Shown here piece by piece: positions 33,852-42,789 of a stretch of DNA of 64,000 bases (positions within the stretch are counted from its first letter, which is position 1; every line of letters starts with the position of its first letter). A program made the translations under genes and the position numbers. This stretch comes from an uncultured Pseudomonadota bacterium. GTDB taxonomy: Bacteria; Myxococcota_A; UBA796; CAJQPC01. The notes beneath the pieces are model-generated. The model worked only from the letters and a program-made list of their open reading frames with translations. It did no database searches and had not been told where the DNA came from. Where the stretch lies: positions 61,690 to 125,689 of the forward strand of contig CAJXRZ010000008.1 of NCBI GenBank assembly GCA_913060515.1. Reading direction: 5' to 3'.

Positions 33852-35164
33852 GCTCACCATCCGCCCCGCCCGCTCAAGCCGCCGCTTCACGCTGGCATCG
33901 CTTTTGGGACGCGGAACATGAGCAGCCCCTCGTTCGGCCCTTCCGGGTGCTGTTCTTTGGCATGTTGGGCTTTGATTGTTTCTCTCAGATCTCCCACCTG
34001 AGCCGCTACGGCGTGGGCGGGTTCAACGTCTCCCACTTCCCCTTCTTAGACGGACTGCTCCCCGCACCCGAGGCCACCTGGATGCTGGCTTTGGTCCTGC
34101 TCCAAGTCGTGCTCTGCGTGCTCGCAGCGGCTGGGGTTCAGCTCAAACGCACCCTGCCCTTGCTGGCCCTCTCCTACGGCGCGACCTACTTCTGGAGCCA
34201 GCTCGACAGCTACCAGCACCACTACTTGGTGGCCGTCGTACTGCTCATTCTCGCAGGTGCTGCGTGGCTCAGCGAGAGGCCAGGGGGCGCCCTTCCAGGC
34301 TGGTCCATGCGCCTGGTCCGGGTCCAGCTGGCCATCCTCTACTTCTGGACTGCCGTGACCAAAGCGGAGCCTCAGTTCTTGAGCGGCGAGGTCCTGCAAC
34401 CCCTGCTCACAGAGCAGTGGGCCATCGACTGGATCCAGTCCACCGCCGCTCGCCTTGGCCAAGAACCCATCACCCTGTACGGGGCGCTCTCGTGGGGTGC
34501 GCTGATCCTCGAAGTCTTCCTGGTCTTGGCGATGCTCTTCCCCGAGCGCTTGCGCTGGCCCGGATTGATCCTTGGCTTGGGCCTGCACGTTACGATCGAG
34601 CTCGCCGGATTCAAGATTGGGAACTTTTCCTACTTGATGGTGGTGATGTACGTGCTGCTGCTCCCACCTGGCCTCTTCGCCAAGTGGGCTGCGCTGAAGC
34701 GCGGGCTGCCCGGGCCGGCCTGGGGCTGGCTGAGCGCCGCAGTGGGCCTTCTCGCCCTGGCCATCGCGTGGCTGCCTGTGCCGAGCAGCGCCGTGCTCGG
34801 GCTGCTGATCGCCGGCCTGACCTTGGCTTGCATCTGGGGCAGCTCCGGTTTGAGGCTGCTCTCCCCTGCCCTGGCCGCCATCGCCCTCGTGGGCCTGCAC
34901 GCCAGCACAGACCAGCTGCGCGATTTCTACCGCTACATGGGTGGAGATGCCCGCGCGCGCGCCGACACCGAGCAAGCCATCTACGCCTACGAACAAGTCA
35001 TCTCCATCGATCCCGACTACTTTTCAGGCACGGTGCGCTTGGGAGATCTGTACCGAGCCAGCGGCCGTATCGACGAGGCACGCAGCCTCTATGAGCGCGC
35101 TGCGAGCATAGAGCCCGACAACCCAACCCCAAAAGAGCGGCTGCGGGGCCTACCATCCCCCTGA
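33848..35164 (+). CDS. HTTM-domain (gamma-carboxylase-like) membrane protein with C-terminal TPR
   Basis: 438 residues. Residues 15-270 are an HTTM domain as in vitamin K-dependent gamma-carboxylases: FRVLFFGMLGFDC, then LDSYQHHYLVAVVLLILA and VRVQLAILYFWTAVTKAEPQ with the conserved aromatic/Lys region. More membrane helices follow to about residue 370. The C-terminal 60 residues are a TPR pair (AIYAYEQVISIDPDYFSG, RIDEARSLYERAASIEPD). Bacterial HTTM proteins are mostly uncharacterised membrane enzymes. The fused TPR suggests a protein partner. GTG start, coupled to the preceding gene. Confidence 0.85.
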   Translation: MSSPSAPPAQAAASRWHRFWDAEHEQPLVRPFRVLFFGMLGFDCFSQISHLSRYGVGGFNVSHFPFLDGLLPAPEATWMLALVLLQVVLCVLAAAGVQLKRTLPLLALSYGATYFWSQLDSYQHHYLVAVVLLILAGAAWLSERPGGALPGWSMRLVRVQLAILYFWTAVTKAEPQFLSGEVLQPLLTEQWAIDWIQSTAARLGQEPITLYGALSWGALILEVFLVLAMLFPERLRWPGLILGLGLHVTIELAGFKIGNFSYLMVVMYVLLLPPGLFAKWAALKRGLPGPAWGWLSAAVGLLALAIAWLPVPSSAVLGLLIAGLTLACIWGSSGLRLLSPALAAIALVGLHASTDQLRDFYRYMGGDARARADTEQAIYAYEQVISIDPDYFSGTVRLGDLYRASGRIDEARSLYERAASIEPDNPTPKERLRGLPSP

Positions 35165-35247
35165 CACCTCTCGCGGCTGACCTTGCTGTCACAGCCCAGG
35201 GAGCCTATTCTCAGAGGGGCCCAAACACGGCTCCCAGGAGTGACTCG

Positions 35248-36123
35248 ATGTCCGACATTGCAGGGCAAACCACCCAGCAACTCTTCAACAAGTGGCGCTC
35301 CGGCGACGCGCAAGCCGGCCAGGTCATGGCCCAGCGCTTCTCTGACTGGTACTACGCGATCTCGGCCTCTCGGCTGGGAGATCGCAACTGTCGTACAGCT
35401 CTAGAGCGAGCCTGCCAGCGCTTCGCTCAGGGGGTTGCATCGGTCACAGAAGCCAAGCAGCTGCCCATCTGGGCCCACGGGATCATCGCCGAAGAGATTC
35501 AAGCTGCCGGCGGTCGCGTCAGCGGCGGGGACCACCCCAACGCATTGACTGGCCAGCGCAGCCCAACGGAGCTCCTTCAGCAGGTCGCGCCCAGCCTGAC
35601 CCACCAAGAGCTTCGCCTGCTCGCGCTGTCCTTCGATGCAGACGCCACCCTGGCCGACGTCAAGTCAGCCGCGGACGCCAACGGCGGCTACCCCTTGGCA
35701 GTCCTCCAGGCCCGCTACGCCCTCAAACGCGTCCTCGTGAGTCAATGCGGCGTGGCCTTCACAGAAGTGCCCGACAAGGCCAACTTGGACTGGGGTCCCC
35801 TGCCCCTCTACGAAGGCGGTCGCATGAGCCTGGGCAAGGAGGAGCAGGCCTTCGAGACCTGGATGCTCTCCGACCTGAAGCTCTGCAAGGACATCGCTGA
35901 GTTTGCTGCCTTCGCTCTGGCGCTTCGCGGCGGCGCGTACAAGAAGTACCAAACCGAGCAAGCGGCAGCTCCGGCTCCGGCTCCCAAGGCCGCTGCACCA
36001 GCCCCCAAGGCACCCGTTTCTGAGCCAGCACCTTCCGGTGGTGGGTCCAGCAAGCTTCCGATGATTATCGGGGCCCTCGTGATCGCGATGATCGTCGTAG
36101 CCGCTGTGCTTCTGCTCCGCTAA
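35248..36123 (+). CDS. Tail-anchored protein with sigma-factor-like and anti-sigma-like regions
   Basis: 291 residues. Residues 10-75 (QLFNKWRSGDAQAGQVMAQR) resemble sigma-70 region 2; residues 110-165 (LTHQELRLLALSFDAD, VLQARYALKRVL) resemble a region-4-like helical block; residues 185-230 (LPLYEGGRMSLGKEEQAFE, LKLCKDIAEF) resemble a degenerate anti-sigma zinc-finger. An Ala/Pro linker and a C-terminal membrane helix (MIIGALVIAMIVVAAVLLLR) end the protein, so its body faces the cytoplasm. AGGAG sits about 8 nt before the ATG. None of these matches is strong on its own; function is a hypothesis. Confidence 0.6.
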   Translation: MSDIAGQTTQQLFNKWRSGDAQAGQVMAQRFSDWYYAISASRLGDRNCRTALERACQRFAQGVASVTEAKQLPIWAHGIIAEEIQAAGGRVSGGDHPNALTGQRSPTELLQQVAPSLTHQELRLLALSFDADATLADVKSAADANGGYPLAVLQARYALKRVLVSQCGVAFTEVPDKANLDWGPLPLYEGGRMSLGKEEQAFETWMLSDLKLCKDIAEFAAFALALRGGAYKKYQTEQAAAPAPAPKAAAPAPKAPVSEPAPSGGGSSKLPMIIGALVIAMIVVAAVLLLR

Positions 36124-36147
36124 GCGGGGCGGCCGGAGGACGTGAAC

Positions 36148-36975
36148 ATGTCCGATTGGAGCCCCTGGGGCTTGGATGCCTCGGCGATCAGTGAGCTGCG
36201 CTTGGCCAGGGCTCTAAAGGCCCTGGACGCTGGGGATCCGACAACGGCCACCATCGAGGCCGAAGAGCTCCTAGACGAGGAGCCCGACAACCTCGAAGCG
36301 GTCGTTCTCGTCGGCGAGGCCAGCCTTGATCTGGGCGCCTTCGCCACCGCGCGCATCTCCTTCCAGCACGCCTTGAGCATCGATGAGACGCTCACCAAGG
36401 GCTGGGCGGGCCTGGCCTTGGCCTGCTACGAGCTCACGGACCTGGAGTCCTGCGCAAGCAGCGCCCAACAGGGCCTTCGTCTCGACGAGCAAGACCCGGC
36501 TCTCTGGTACTACCTCGCCGTGGCGCTCGAGCAGCTTGAACACCCAGAGAAGGCGGAGCAGGCCTTCACCCAGGCCGCGCGCATCGACGGGGCAAACTTT
36601 CCCAAGCCCACCCGCTTCACCCTGGAGCAGTGGGAGCAAGCCCTCAAGAGCGCCATGGAGTTGCTCCCAGCCGCCTTGCGAGACTGGTACGAGCGCTTTC
36701 CGGTGCACATCAAGCGCTTCCCAGACTTGGAGGAGCTTCGCTCCGCCGAGCCACCCCTGAGCCCCGCTGCGGGCGCCCTGTACCTGGGTGTCCCGCCCCC
36801 ACTGGGCTTCGGGAACGCCTGGGCCACACAGCCAGAGCAGGTGCGGGTGTACTGCGGGAACCTGGAGCGCAGCGCGCCTACGCCGCCAGACCTGGCTCGC
36901 GTGGTCGCCACAGCCCTGCGCCAAGAAGCGCTGGACTGGTTGGGCCTGGACGAGAACTCAGCCCCGCTGAGCTGA
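36148..36975 (+). CDS. TPR protein fused to a PF06262-like zincin with a degenerate active site
   Basis: 275 residues. Residues 20-150 are TPR-like helices (AGLALACYELTDLESCASS, WYYLAVALEQLEHPEKAEQA). Residues 155-272 follow the minimal metallopeptidase family PF06262: ALKSAMELLPAALRDWYERF, ALYLGVP, EQVRVYCGNLER, then ARVVATALRQEALDWLGLDE. In active members this last segment contains HExxH (LHEVAHHFG); here it reads RQEALDWLG, so both metal-binding His are lost. It is therefore probably a pseudo-enzyme used for binding. The ATG start has GGAGG 8 nt upstream. It follows the sigma-like gene by 24 nt and may be co-transcribed with it. Confidence 0.8.
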   Translation: MSDWSPWGLDASAISELRLARALKALDAGDPTTATIEAEELLDEEPDNLEAVVLVGEASLDLGAFATARISFQHALSIDETLTKGWAGLALACYELTDLESCASSAQQGLRLDEQDPALWYYLAVALEQLEHPEKAEQAFTQAARIDGANFPKPTRFTLEQWEQALKSAMELLPAALRDWYERFPVHIKRFPDLEELRSAEPPLSPAAGALYLGVPPPLGFGNAWATQPEQVRVYCGNLERSAPTPPDLARVVATALRQEALDWLGLDENSAPLS

Positions 36976-36991
36976 GCTCACGACCCAGCTG

Positions 36992-38530
36992 CTATTCCCA
37001 TTCGATTGTCGCTGGGGGCTTGGAGCTGATGTCGTAGACGACCCGGTTGATCCCGGAGACCTCGTTGATGATGCGTGAGCTGATCAGCCCGAGCACCCGG
37101 GGGTCCATGGGGTACCAGTCGGCCGTCATGCCATCTGTACTGGTGACGCAACGTAGGGCAGCGACCGCCTCGTAGGTGCGCTCGTCCCCCATCACGCCCA
37201 CCGTCTTGACGGGCAAGAGCACCGTCAGCGCCTGCCAGATCTCATCGTAGAGGCCGGCCTTGCGGATCTCCTCCATCGCGATGTGGTCCGCCTTACGCAG
37301 CACGTCGCAGCGCGTCTTGGTGACCTCGCCCAAGATACGAATCGCGAGCCCTGGGCCTGGGAAGGGGTGCCGGTCCACGCGCCAGGAGTTCAGACCCAAC
37401 TCACGACCCAAGTCCCGCACCTCATCCTTGAAGAGCTCCCGAAGGGGCTCGATCAGGGACATCTCCATGTCGTCGGGCAAGCCGCCCACGTTGTGGTGGC
37501 TCTTAATGGTCGCGCTGGGCCCCTTGAAGGAGACCGACTCGATGACATCCGGGTAGAGGGTGCCTTGGGCCAGCCAGTCGGCGCCGCCGATCTTGGCCGC
37601 TTCAGCCTCGAAGACACGGATGAAGTTCTCGCCGATGATCTTGCGCTTGGCCTCGGGGTCGGTCACCCCTGCCAGCTTGCCCAGAAAGAGCGCTTCTGCA
37701 TCCACAACCACCAGGTTGTACTCGCCGAACTCCTTCGCCACACTCTCTCGCTCATTGTGACGTAGCAAGCCGTGATCGACGAAGATGCAGGTGAGCTGGT
37801 CGCCGATGGCCTTGTGGAGCAAGGCGGCCGTCACGGAGCTGTCCACCCCGCCGGACAGACCACAGATGACCTGCTCCTTGCCGACCTGACTGCGGATCTT
37901 CTCGACCTGCTCGTCGATGAAAGAACCCATGGACCAATCCCCGGTGCATCCGCAGATCTCGAAGAGGAAGTTCTTGATCAGGCGCTTGCCCTGGGTGCTG
38001 TGGGTCACCTCGGGGTGGAACTGCAGGCCGTAGCGACGCGCCTCCGCGTTCTCAAAGGCCGCCACTGGACAGCCGGAGCTGCGCGCGACAGTGCGGTAGC
38101 CGGTGGGCGCCATGGCCACGTGGTCGCCGTGAGACATCCAGACCTGGCCCTCGTCGGCCATGCCCGCGAAGAGCGCTCCAGGGGACTCCCCGAGCTCCAG
38201 AGAGGCCTTGCCGTACTCCCGGTGCTGACCGCGCTCCACCAAGCCATCCCCCAAGTGGGCCATCAGCTGCATGCCGTAGCAAATGCCCAAAATGGGAACC
38301 TGGAAGTCCAGCCACTTGGGATCAAAATCCGGCTTCTTCTCGCTAAGAACGCTCTCGGGGCCACCGGAGAGCACCAAGCCCATCAAGCGCTCGGGCATCG
38401 TCTCCGGAGCTGCGTCGGTGCAAGGGCGAATCTCGCAGTAGACGCCCTGCTCACGCATGCGCCGCGCGATGAGCTGGGTGTACTGAGAGCCAAAGTCGAG
38501 AATCAGAACCAGCTCGTGCCCGTGGACCAT
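36992..38530 (-). CDS. guaA: GMP synthase (glutamine-hydrolysing)
   Basis: 512 residues, normal length. It converts XMP, ATP and glutamine to GMP. The N-terminal glutaminase domain has the Cys in [10 protein letters not shown] and His-x-Glu in FHPEVTHS; the ATP-pyrophosphatase P-loop [10 protein letters not shown] lies near residue 228; the dimerisation domain has SHHNVGGLP and [12 protein letters not shown], ending PPATIEWE. The ATG has GGAGG 5 nt upstream. No guaB lies in the window. Confidence 0.98.
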   Translation of the reverse strand: MVHGHELVLILDFGSQYTQLIARRMREQGVYCEIRPCTDAAPETMPERLMGLVLSGGPESVLSEKKPDFDPKWLDFQVPILGICYGMQLMAHLGDGLVERGQHREYGKASLELGESPGALFAGMADEGQVWMSHGDHVAMAPTGYRTVARSSGCPVAAFENAEARRYGLQFHPEVTHSTQGKRLIKNFLFEICGCTGDWSMGSFIDEQVEKIRSQVGKEQVICGLSGGVDSSVTAALLHKAIGDQLTCIFVDHGLLRHNERESVAKEFGEYNLVVVDAEALFLGKLAGVTDPEAKRKIIGENFIRVFEAEAAKIGGADWLAQGTLYPDVIESVSFKGPSATIKSHHNVGGLPDDMEMSLIEPLRELFKDEVRDLGRELGLNSWRVDRHPFPGPGLAIRILGEVTKTRCDVLRKADHIAMEEIRKAGLYDEIWQALTVLLPVKTVGVMGDERTYEAVAALRCVTSTDGMTADWYPMDPRVLGLISSRIINEVSGINRVVYDISSKPPATIEWE

Positions 38531-38600
38531 TGGGACCTCCAGAAGGACCCCTGTTCTAGCCCGTCAGGCCCCCTCCGCGGAAAAGCGTTTCCCTAAGGTT

Positions 38601-39452
38601 TCAGCCGCCCTGAACTGCTCGCGCCACTTCGGCGCTGAACTGACCACCGGTGTAGCCGTCCAGCTCGGCGGTGAGCTCCATCAGACGCAGCTGCTGGTCT
38701 ACCTGAGCGCGCACGTCCTTGGGTGGATCAAGCAGCATGTCCACCTGCAAACGGCGGCGATCAAAGTAGAGCCCGGTGACCTGAGTGAGCACCGTGTCCC
38801 GGAGCTTGACGACGTCCTGGGACTCGGAGATCACACGGATCTGTGCCGAGGACATGACGAGCTCGTCCAGGTCCCAGCGAACCTGTACCTGAGCTTGCCA
38901 GCGCTGCTCGGAGTCCCCTTCTTCGAGATCTGCCGTGGTCCCTGCGTAGGCAAAGTCCTGACCGAAGGTGTCTTGAAAGGTGTAGCGCGCAGTCAACTGC
39001 GGCAGCCAAGCACTGTTCTTGCTGGCCCTGAGCCAGTTCTCAACCTGTTCCCGGTTGGTGTGCGTATAGGCCATGGCCATGTCTTGGACTTGCTGAACGC
39101 TGGGCTCAGGGTCGAATGCACTGAGCACCTCGTCCGCGCTGGAGTAGCCACGCACCGCCATGACGCTGGGGGTCAGGTCCACGGAGGTGTTGGCGCGCAG
39201 CTCGTCGAGGCGCGCATCGTTCATGCCGGGCAGCACACGCAGCTCTTCAACAGAACCAAGCCGGCCGCGAGACTCGCGCAGCCCCACGATGGCCTCGGCG
39301 GTGGATTGATCGATGGTGCTCAGGCTCGCCAGAGCTTGGGCGTCTGCCGAGTTGAGAGGAAGGACCGATCGCTCCACCTCTTGCACCACAGGCGCTGGCG
39401 CCGTGGCGGGGGTGTCAGCGGCGAGCATTAGGGCCAGAACAAGGGCACTCAT
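38601..39452 (-). CDS. Exported ComEA-like helix-hairpin-helix protein with OMP-associated C-terminal module
   Basis: 283 residues. A signal peptide (MSALVLALMLAADTPA) is followed by a helix-hairpin-helix pair (LNSADAQALASLSTIDQSTA, GRLGSVEELRVLPGMNDARL) as in ComEA-type DNA-binding proteins, then about 150 residues of beta-strand and helix. The last 50 residues (VTGLYFDRRRLQV, LRLMELTAELDGYTGGQFS) are clearly related to the end of the upstream gene's product. ComEA binds DNA in competence, but this extended form may instead serve in the envelope. The start overlaps the upstream stop by 4 nt. Confidence 0.75.
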   Translation of the reverse strand: MSALVLALMLAADTPATAPAPVVQEVERSVLPLNSADAQALASLSTIDQSTAEAIVGLRESRGRLGSVEELRVLPGMNDARLDELRANTSVDLTPSVMAVRGYSSADEVLSAFDPEPSVQQVQDMAMAYTHTNREQVENWLRASKNSAWLPQLTARYTFQDTFGQDFAYAGTTADLEEGDSEQRWQAQVQVRWDLDELVMSSAQIRVISESQDVVKLRDTVLTQVTGLYFDRRRLQVDMLLDPPKDVRAQVDQQLRLMELTAELDGYTGGQFSAEVARAVQGG

Positions 39453-41236
39453 GGGGTCTCTCCATCGGAGGCAGCAGACGCAGACGTGGAGAATTTCCCG
39501 TCGGTGTAGGCGTCCAGCAAGGCGGTTGTTTCTTGAATCTTGAGTTCGTGCAGCGTCTGGGCGCGCAGATCATCCCCTGGGATGCTGTTCTGCTCGGCCA
39601 ACATTGTGCTGCGCGAGAGGTAGAGGTCGGTGACTTGGCCCGCGACGTTGCGCTGGTAGCGCACACTCTTGGACTGGGCGTTGGCGGCCGCGACAGGGAG
39701 CGCCGTGGCGTCCTGGGTGGACATCACCTCGCCGTCGAGCACGTAGTAGGTGTCCCCGGAATAGACGTCAGTGGCGCCATCCACCGAGCTGTAGGAGGGG
39801 TTGGAGCCGTTCCAAGTGAGCTGGGCACCGACGAACCAGCGCAGGGTTGAGTCCCCTGTGGTGAGCGTGGCCTCGTACTCCGAGCCTCGTCGGAAGTCCT
39901 GCTGCGCCCTACCTTGGATGATCAAGTCTGGGACTAATCTGGGGGCCAAGCTGGCGATGGGCCGCAGGGTGTTGGCGCGCATGCCCGGTCGGTTCAAGGT
40001 CAGGTAGAGGGTGTCGTCCAAGCTCAAGCCAGGCGTGTTCCCGGTACGAAAGACGGCCTGCACCTCTTCCTCGGGCTCCATGCGCCAGAGGCCCTCTGGG
40101 GTCGCCGCGACCAAGTACTCTTCCACAACCAGCACGTCGCTGGTGATGGGCTCGGGCAGCCCGTAGGAGACCGGCTGCCAGCGCACGCCGCCGTCCAGGG
40201 ACTCCCAGATTCCGTCGCGAGTGGCCGCGATGAGGTTGCGCCCCGAGGGACCCTGAGAGAGGTTCGAGGTCCCCGGCAAGGGGGTGCCGCTCAAGGCGAA
40301 GACCGACTGGCCCCCATCGTCGCTGCGCAGGACCTCGCTGTCCGTGGCGATCCAAAGCCCCCCAGTCATGGAGGGGTCGGCCTGCAGGGCACGCAGGTCC
40401 GCCTCGACCTGGCCCATCTTCCCTGCCGGCGCCCAGGCCATGCCATCCATCGAGAAGAACAGGCCTTGGTCCGTCGCGGCGAAGAATGCACCACCGCTCT
40501 GGGCCACATCCCGCACCCGAACACCGCCCATTCCGCTGGCGTCGCGCCAGTTGGCTCCAGCGTCGCGGGAGAGCTTGACCCCATCTGAGCTGCCCGCCAG
40601 GATGCTGCCGTCAGGGGCCAGGAGCATCGAGGTCAAGGTGCTCGCCTCGGAGAGCTTCCGCCAGCGCGCTCCGCTGTCCATGGAGCGCCAGAGACCATCG
40701 CTTCGCGAGAGCAAGACCACCCCGCCCCGCTCCGGGTGGAACCAGAGACTGCCACCGATCCGCATCTGTGGGTCGCCTACCGCACCCTGGCCGCGCTGCA
40801 CGAGCAGGTCTACGTCGTTGGCGTCTACCGCGAAGCGCTCCTGGTCGTCGTTCTCCTCCCCGTCAACCACCTCGTCCTCGAAGAAGTCCTGGGCTGTGGC
40901 CTCGGCTTCCAAGAGCAGCGCCTCGTCGTCAAGGGACTCGATCAGCGGGCCTGCCGAATCCAAGGTCTGTCTCCAGCTCTGTCCGCCGTCTACGCTCTGC
41001 CAAGCAGCACCCCGCAGATCGACAGCCAGGAGGAGCTTGGGATCCTGGGGGTCCTGAGCCAAGTCCACGAAGGCGTTCTGGGTCTGCAGAGTACGACGCC
41101 AGACCCAGCCCTCGCTGTGGTCCTGCGCTGCAGGAGCCACGCTCTCGCTCGGGATTGGCGCCACGGGCTCCGGCACCTCTTGGGCGCTGAGCGCACCCAA
41201 GATGAGGGCGGCCATGAGACTGGGCTGCGGCAACAT
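39449..41236 (-). CDS. Exported BNR/YCF48-like beta-propeller with shared C-terminal module
   Basis: 595 residues from the ATG at 41236, with a signal peptide (SLMAALILGALSA). Residues 45-400 are repeated Asp-box-like blades (SVDGGQSWRQTL, SRSDGLWRSMDSGARWRKL, TRDGIWESLDGGVRWQPV), as in sialidase/YCF48 propellers. An acidic insert (EDEVVDGEENDDQE) sits after the first blade. The last 150 residues contain VTDLYLSRSTML and LKIQETTALLDAYTDGKFS, related to the next gene product. Likely periplasmic, paired with the ComEA-like protein; role unknown. Confidence 0.78.
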   Translation of the reverse strand: MLPQPSLMAALILGALSAQEVPEPVAPIPSESVAPAAQDHSEGWVWRRTLQTQNAFVDLAQDPQDPKLLLAVDLRGAAWQSVDGGQSWRQTLDSAGPLIESLDDEALLLEAEATAQDFFEDEVVDGEENDDQERFAVDANDVDLLVQRGQGAVGDPQMRIGGSLWFHPERGGVVLLSRSDGLWRSMDSGARWRKLSEASTLTSMLLAPDGSILAGSSDGVKLSRDAGANWRDASGMGGVRVRDVAQSGGAFFAATDQGLFFSMDGMAWAPAGKMGQVEADLRALQADPSMTGGLWIATDSEVLRSDDGGQSVFALSGTPLPGTSNLSQGPSGRNLIAATRDGIWESLDGGVRWQPVSYGLPEPITSDVLVVEEYLVAATPEGLWRMEPEEEVQAVFRTGNTPGLSLDDTLYLTLNRPGMRANTLRPIASLAPRLVPDLIIQGRAQQDFRRGSEYEATLTTGDSTLRWFVGAQLTWNGSNPSYSSVDGATDVYSGDTYYVLDGEVMSTQDATALPVAAANAQSKSVRYQRNVAGQVTDLYLSRSTMLAEQNSIPGDDLRAQTLHELKIQETTALLDAYTDGKFSTSASAASDGETP

Positions 41237-41330
41237 CCACACTCCGTGAGCGGCAATCCTACGGGCCACCTCGGGCCGGGTCAAACCGCCACGGTTACTG
41301 GAGCGTGTCACACCCCACCCTGGAGGCTGA

Positions 41331-42164
41331 ATGCGCGTTCTTCAAGCCGCTGCCGATGCGCTCAGGTCGGGGGAGAAGGCCGTGCTCGTGACGGTCATCG
41401 GGGTCAAGGGTTCGGCACCTAGACGGGGCGGCGCCCGAATGCTGGTGTACGGCGACGGGCGCAGCATAGGAACGGTTGGCGGCGGTCAGTGGGAGTACCT
41501 CTTGGTGCAAGAGGCCCTAGAGGCCCTCGCCTTGGGTCGCTCCCGCCGCGTCGCCAAGCACCTGACTCAGGAACTCGGCATGTGCTGTGGTGGCGCGATG
41601 GAGGCGATGGTGGAAGTCTTGGACCCAAACCCCGAGCTGCACATGTGGGGCGCGGGCCACGTGGCCCAGCGTTGTGCACCTCTCGCACTCGGCCTCGGAT
41701 TCCGTGTGCGGGTGTATGACGCACGAGAGGAGCTGCTCGCCTTGTCAGCCTTCGATGCTTGCACCCGCATTGAGGGGGACCCGCGCAGGACGCTGCCAGC
41801 TCTGGGCACGGCGGACTACGGGTTGATCCTCACCCACGACCATCAACTCGATCAGGACCTGGTCGAGGCCTTGCTCCCCCAACCCTTTGCGTACTTGGGC
41901 ATGATCGGCAGCCGGGCCAAAGTGACCCGCTTCTTCCAACGCCTGGAAGTCTCGGGGATGGACACCACGCTCTTCACCAAGCTCAGCGCCCCCGTGGGCC
42001 TGGCAATCGGCGCGGTGACCCCTGCGGAGATCGCGGTCTCCATCATGGGAGAGCTGGTGCAGGTCCGCCGGGGACAGCGAGAGACCTACAACTTGAGCAA
42101 CGCAAAGCTCCCGGCGAGGAGAGGAGAGGCCTTGCCTCCAGGCCTGCGGGATGACGGCAGTTAG
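41331..42164 (+). CDS. XdhC/CoxI-family molybdoenzyme maturation factor
   Basis: 277 residues. The N-terminal XdhC domain has VIGVKGSAPRRGGARMLVY, IGTVGGGQWE and LGMCCGGAMEAMVE with the tandem Cys; the C-terminal Rossmann part has LHMWGAGHVAQR, YLGMIGSRAKV and GLAIGAVTPAEIAVSI. XdhC binds sulfurated molybdenum cofactor for insertion into xanthine dehydrogenase-type enzymes. No xdhA, xdhB or other molybdoenzyme gene is in the window, so the client is unknown. Divergent from the propeller gene; its stop overlaps the convergent regulator. Confidence 0.9.
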   Translation: MRVLQAAADALRSGEKAVLVTVIGVKGSAPRRGGARMLVYGDGRSIGTVGGGQWEYLLVQEALEALALGRSRRVAKHLTQELGMCCGGAMEAMVEVLDPNPELHMWGAGHVAQRCAPLALGLGFRVRVYDAREELLALSAFDACTRIEGDPRRTLPALGTADYGLILTHDHQLDQDLVEALLPQPFAYLGMIGSRAKVTRFFQRLEVSGMDTTLFTKLSAPVGLAIGAVTPAEIAVSIMGELVQVRRGQRETYNLSNAKLPARRGEALPPGLRDDGS

Positions 42165-42766
42165 GAGGTCGCTTCAATCAGCTTGAGCTTCTCGGAGACG
42201 ACGTCCAGAAGGTGCTCTAGCCGAAGCGGCTTTTGCAGGAAGCCGTTGAAAGACTCGCGGGCAATGCGTTCGTCCAGCTCAGGGTCTCGATAGGCCGTGC
42301 ACGCGAGGACAGGCGTATTGCGGTTCTCCTTGCTCTCGCGCAGTGTCGCCAACACCTGAAAGCCGTCCATGTCAGGCATCATGATGTCCATGAGGATGAG
42401 GTCGGGCTTGAAGCGCGCCACAATCATGCCCGCCGCAAAGCCGCTGTTGGCGACCTCTACCTTGAACGAGCCCTTCATCTCCAGGTACTCGCTGACCATC
42501 TCGCAAAAGGCCTGGTCGTCATCTACGACCAACACCCGCGGAACCCGGTCAACGGTGCGCAAGAACTCCGCGCTCAAGGGATAATTGAACTCCCGAGCGA
42601 AGCGAACCAGATCCGCCGCGGCGATGCGCCGGTGCCCGCCTGGGGTCCGATGCGCTGCCAGCTTGCCAGCGTTCACCCAGTTCACGACCGTAGGCAGGCT
42701 GACGCCCATAAGCTTGGCCACCTTGTGGGTGGTCAGGTACTCCGCGGTGGTGAACGTTTCACTCAT
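42161..42766 (-). CDS. Response regulator with N-terminal MerR/excisionase-type HTH and C-terminal receiver
   Basis: 201 residues. Residues 5-65 are an excisionase/MerR-like helix-turn-helix (YLTTHKVAKLMGVSLPTVVNW, shown in parts as VAKLMGVSLPTVVNWV; HRTPGGHRRI). Residues 75-195 are a receiver domain: VLVVDDDQAFCEM, the phospho-acceptor Asp in ILMDIMMPDMDG, LACTAYRD and FLQKPL. Most response regulators have the opposite order. The ATG at 42766 has an AGGATGG element 5 nt before it; an ATG at 42775 is the alternative. It lies just downstream of the HisKA-only gene, in the same direction. Confidence 0.85.
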   Translation of the reverse strand: MSETFTTAEYLTTHKVAKLMGVSLPTVVNWVNAGKLAAHRTPGGHRRIAAADLVRFAREFNYPLSAEFLRTVDRVPRVLVVDDDQAFCEMVSEYLEMKGSFKVEVANSGFAAGMIVARFKPDLILMDIMMPDMDGFQVLATLRESKENRNTPVLACTAYRDPELDERIARESFNGFLQKPLRLEHLLDVVSEKLKLIEATS

Positions 42767-42789
42767 CCGGGCCATCCTACTACGCGGTG

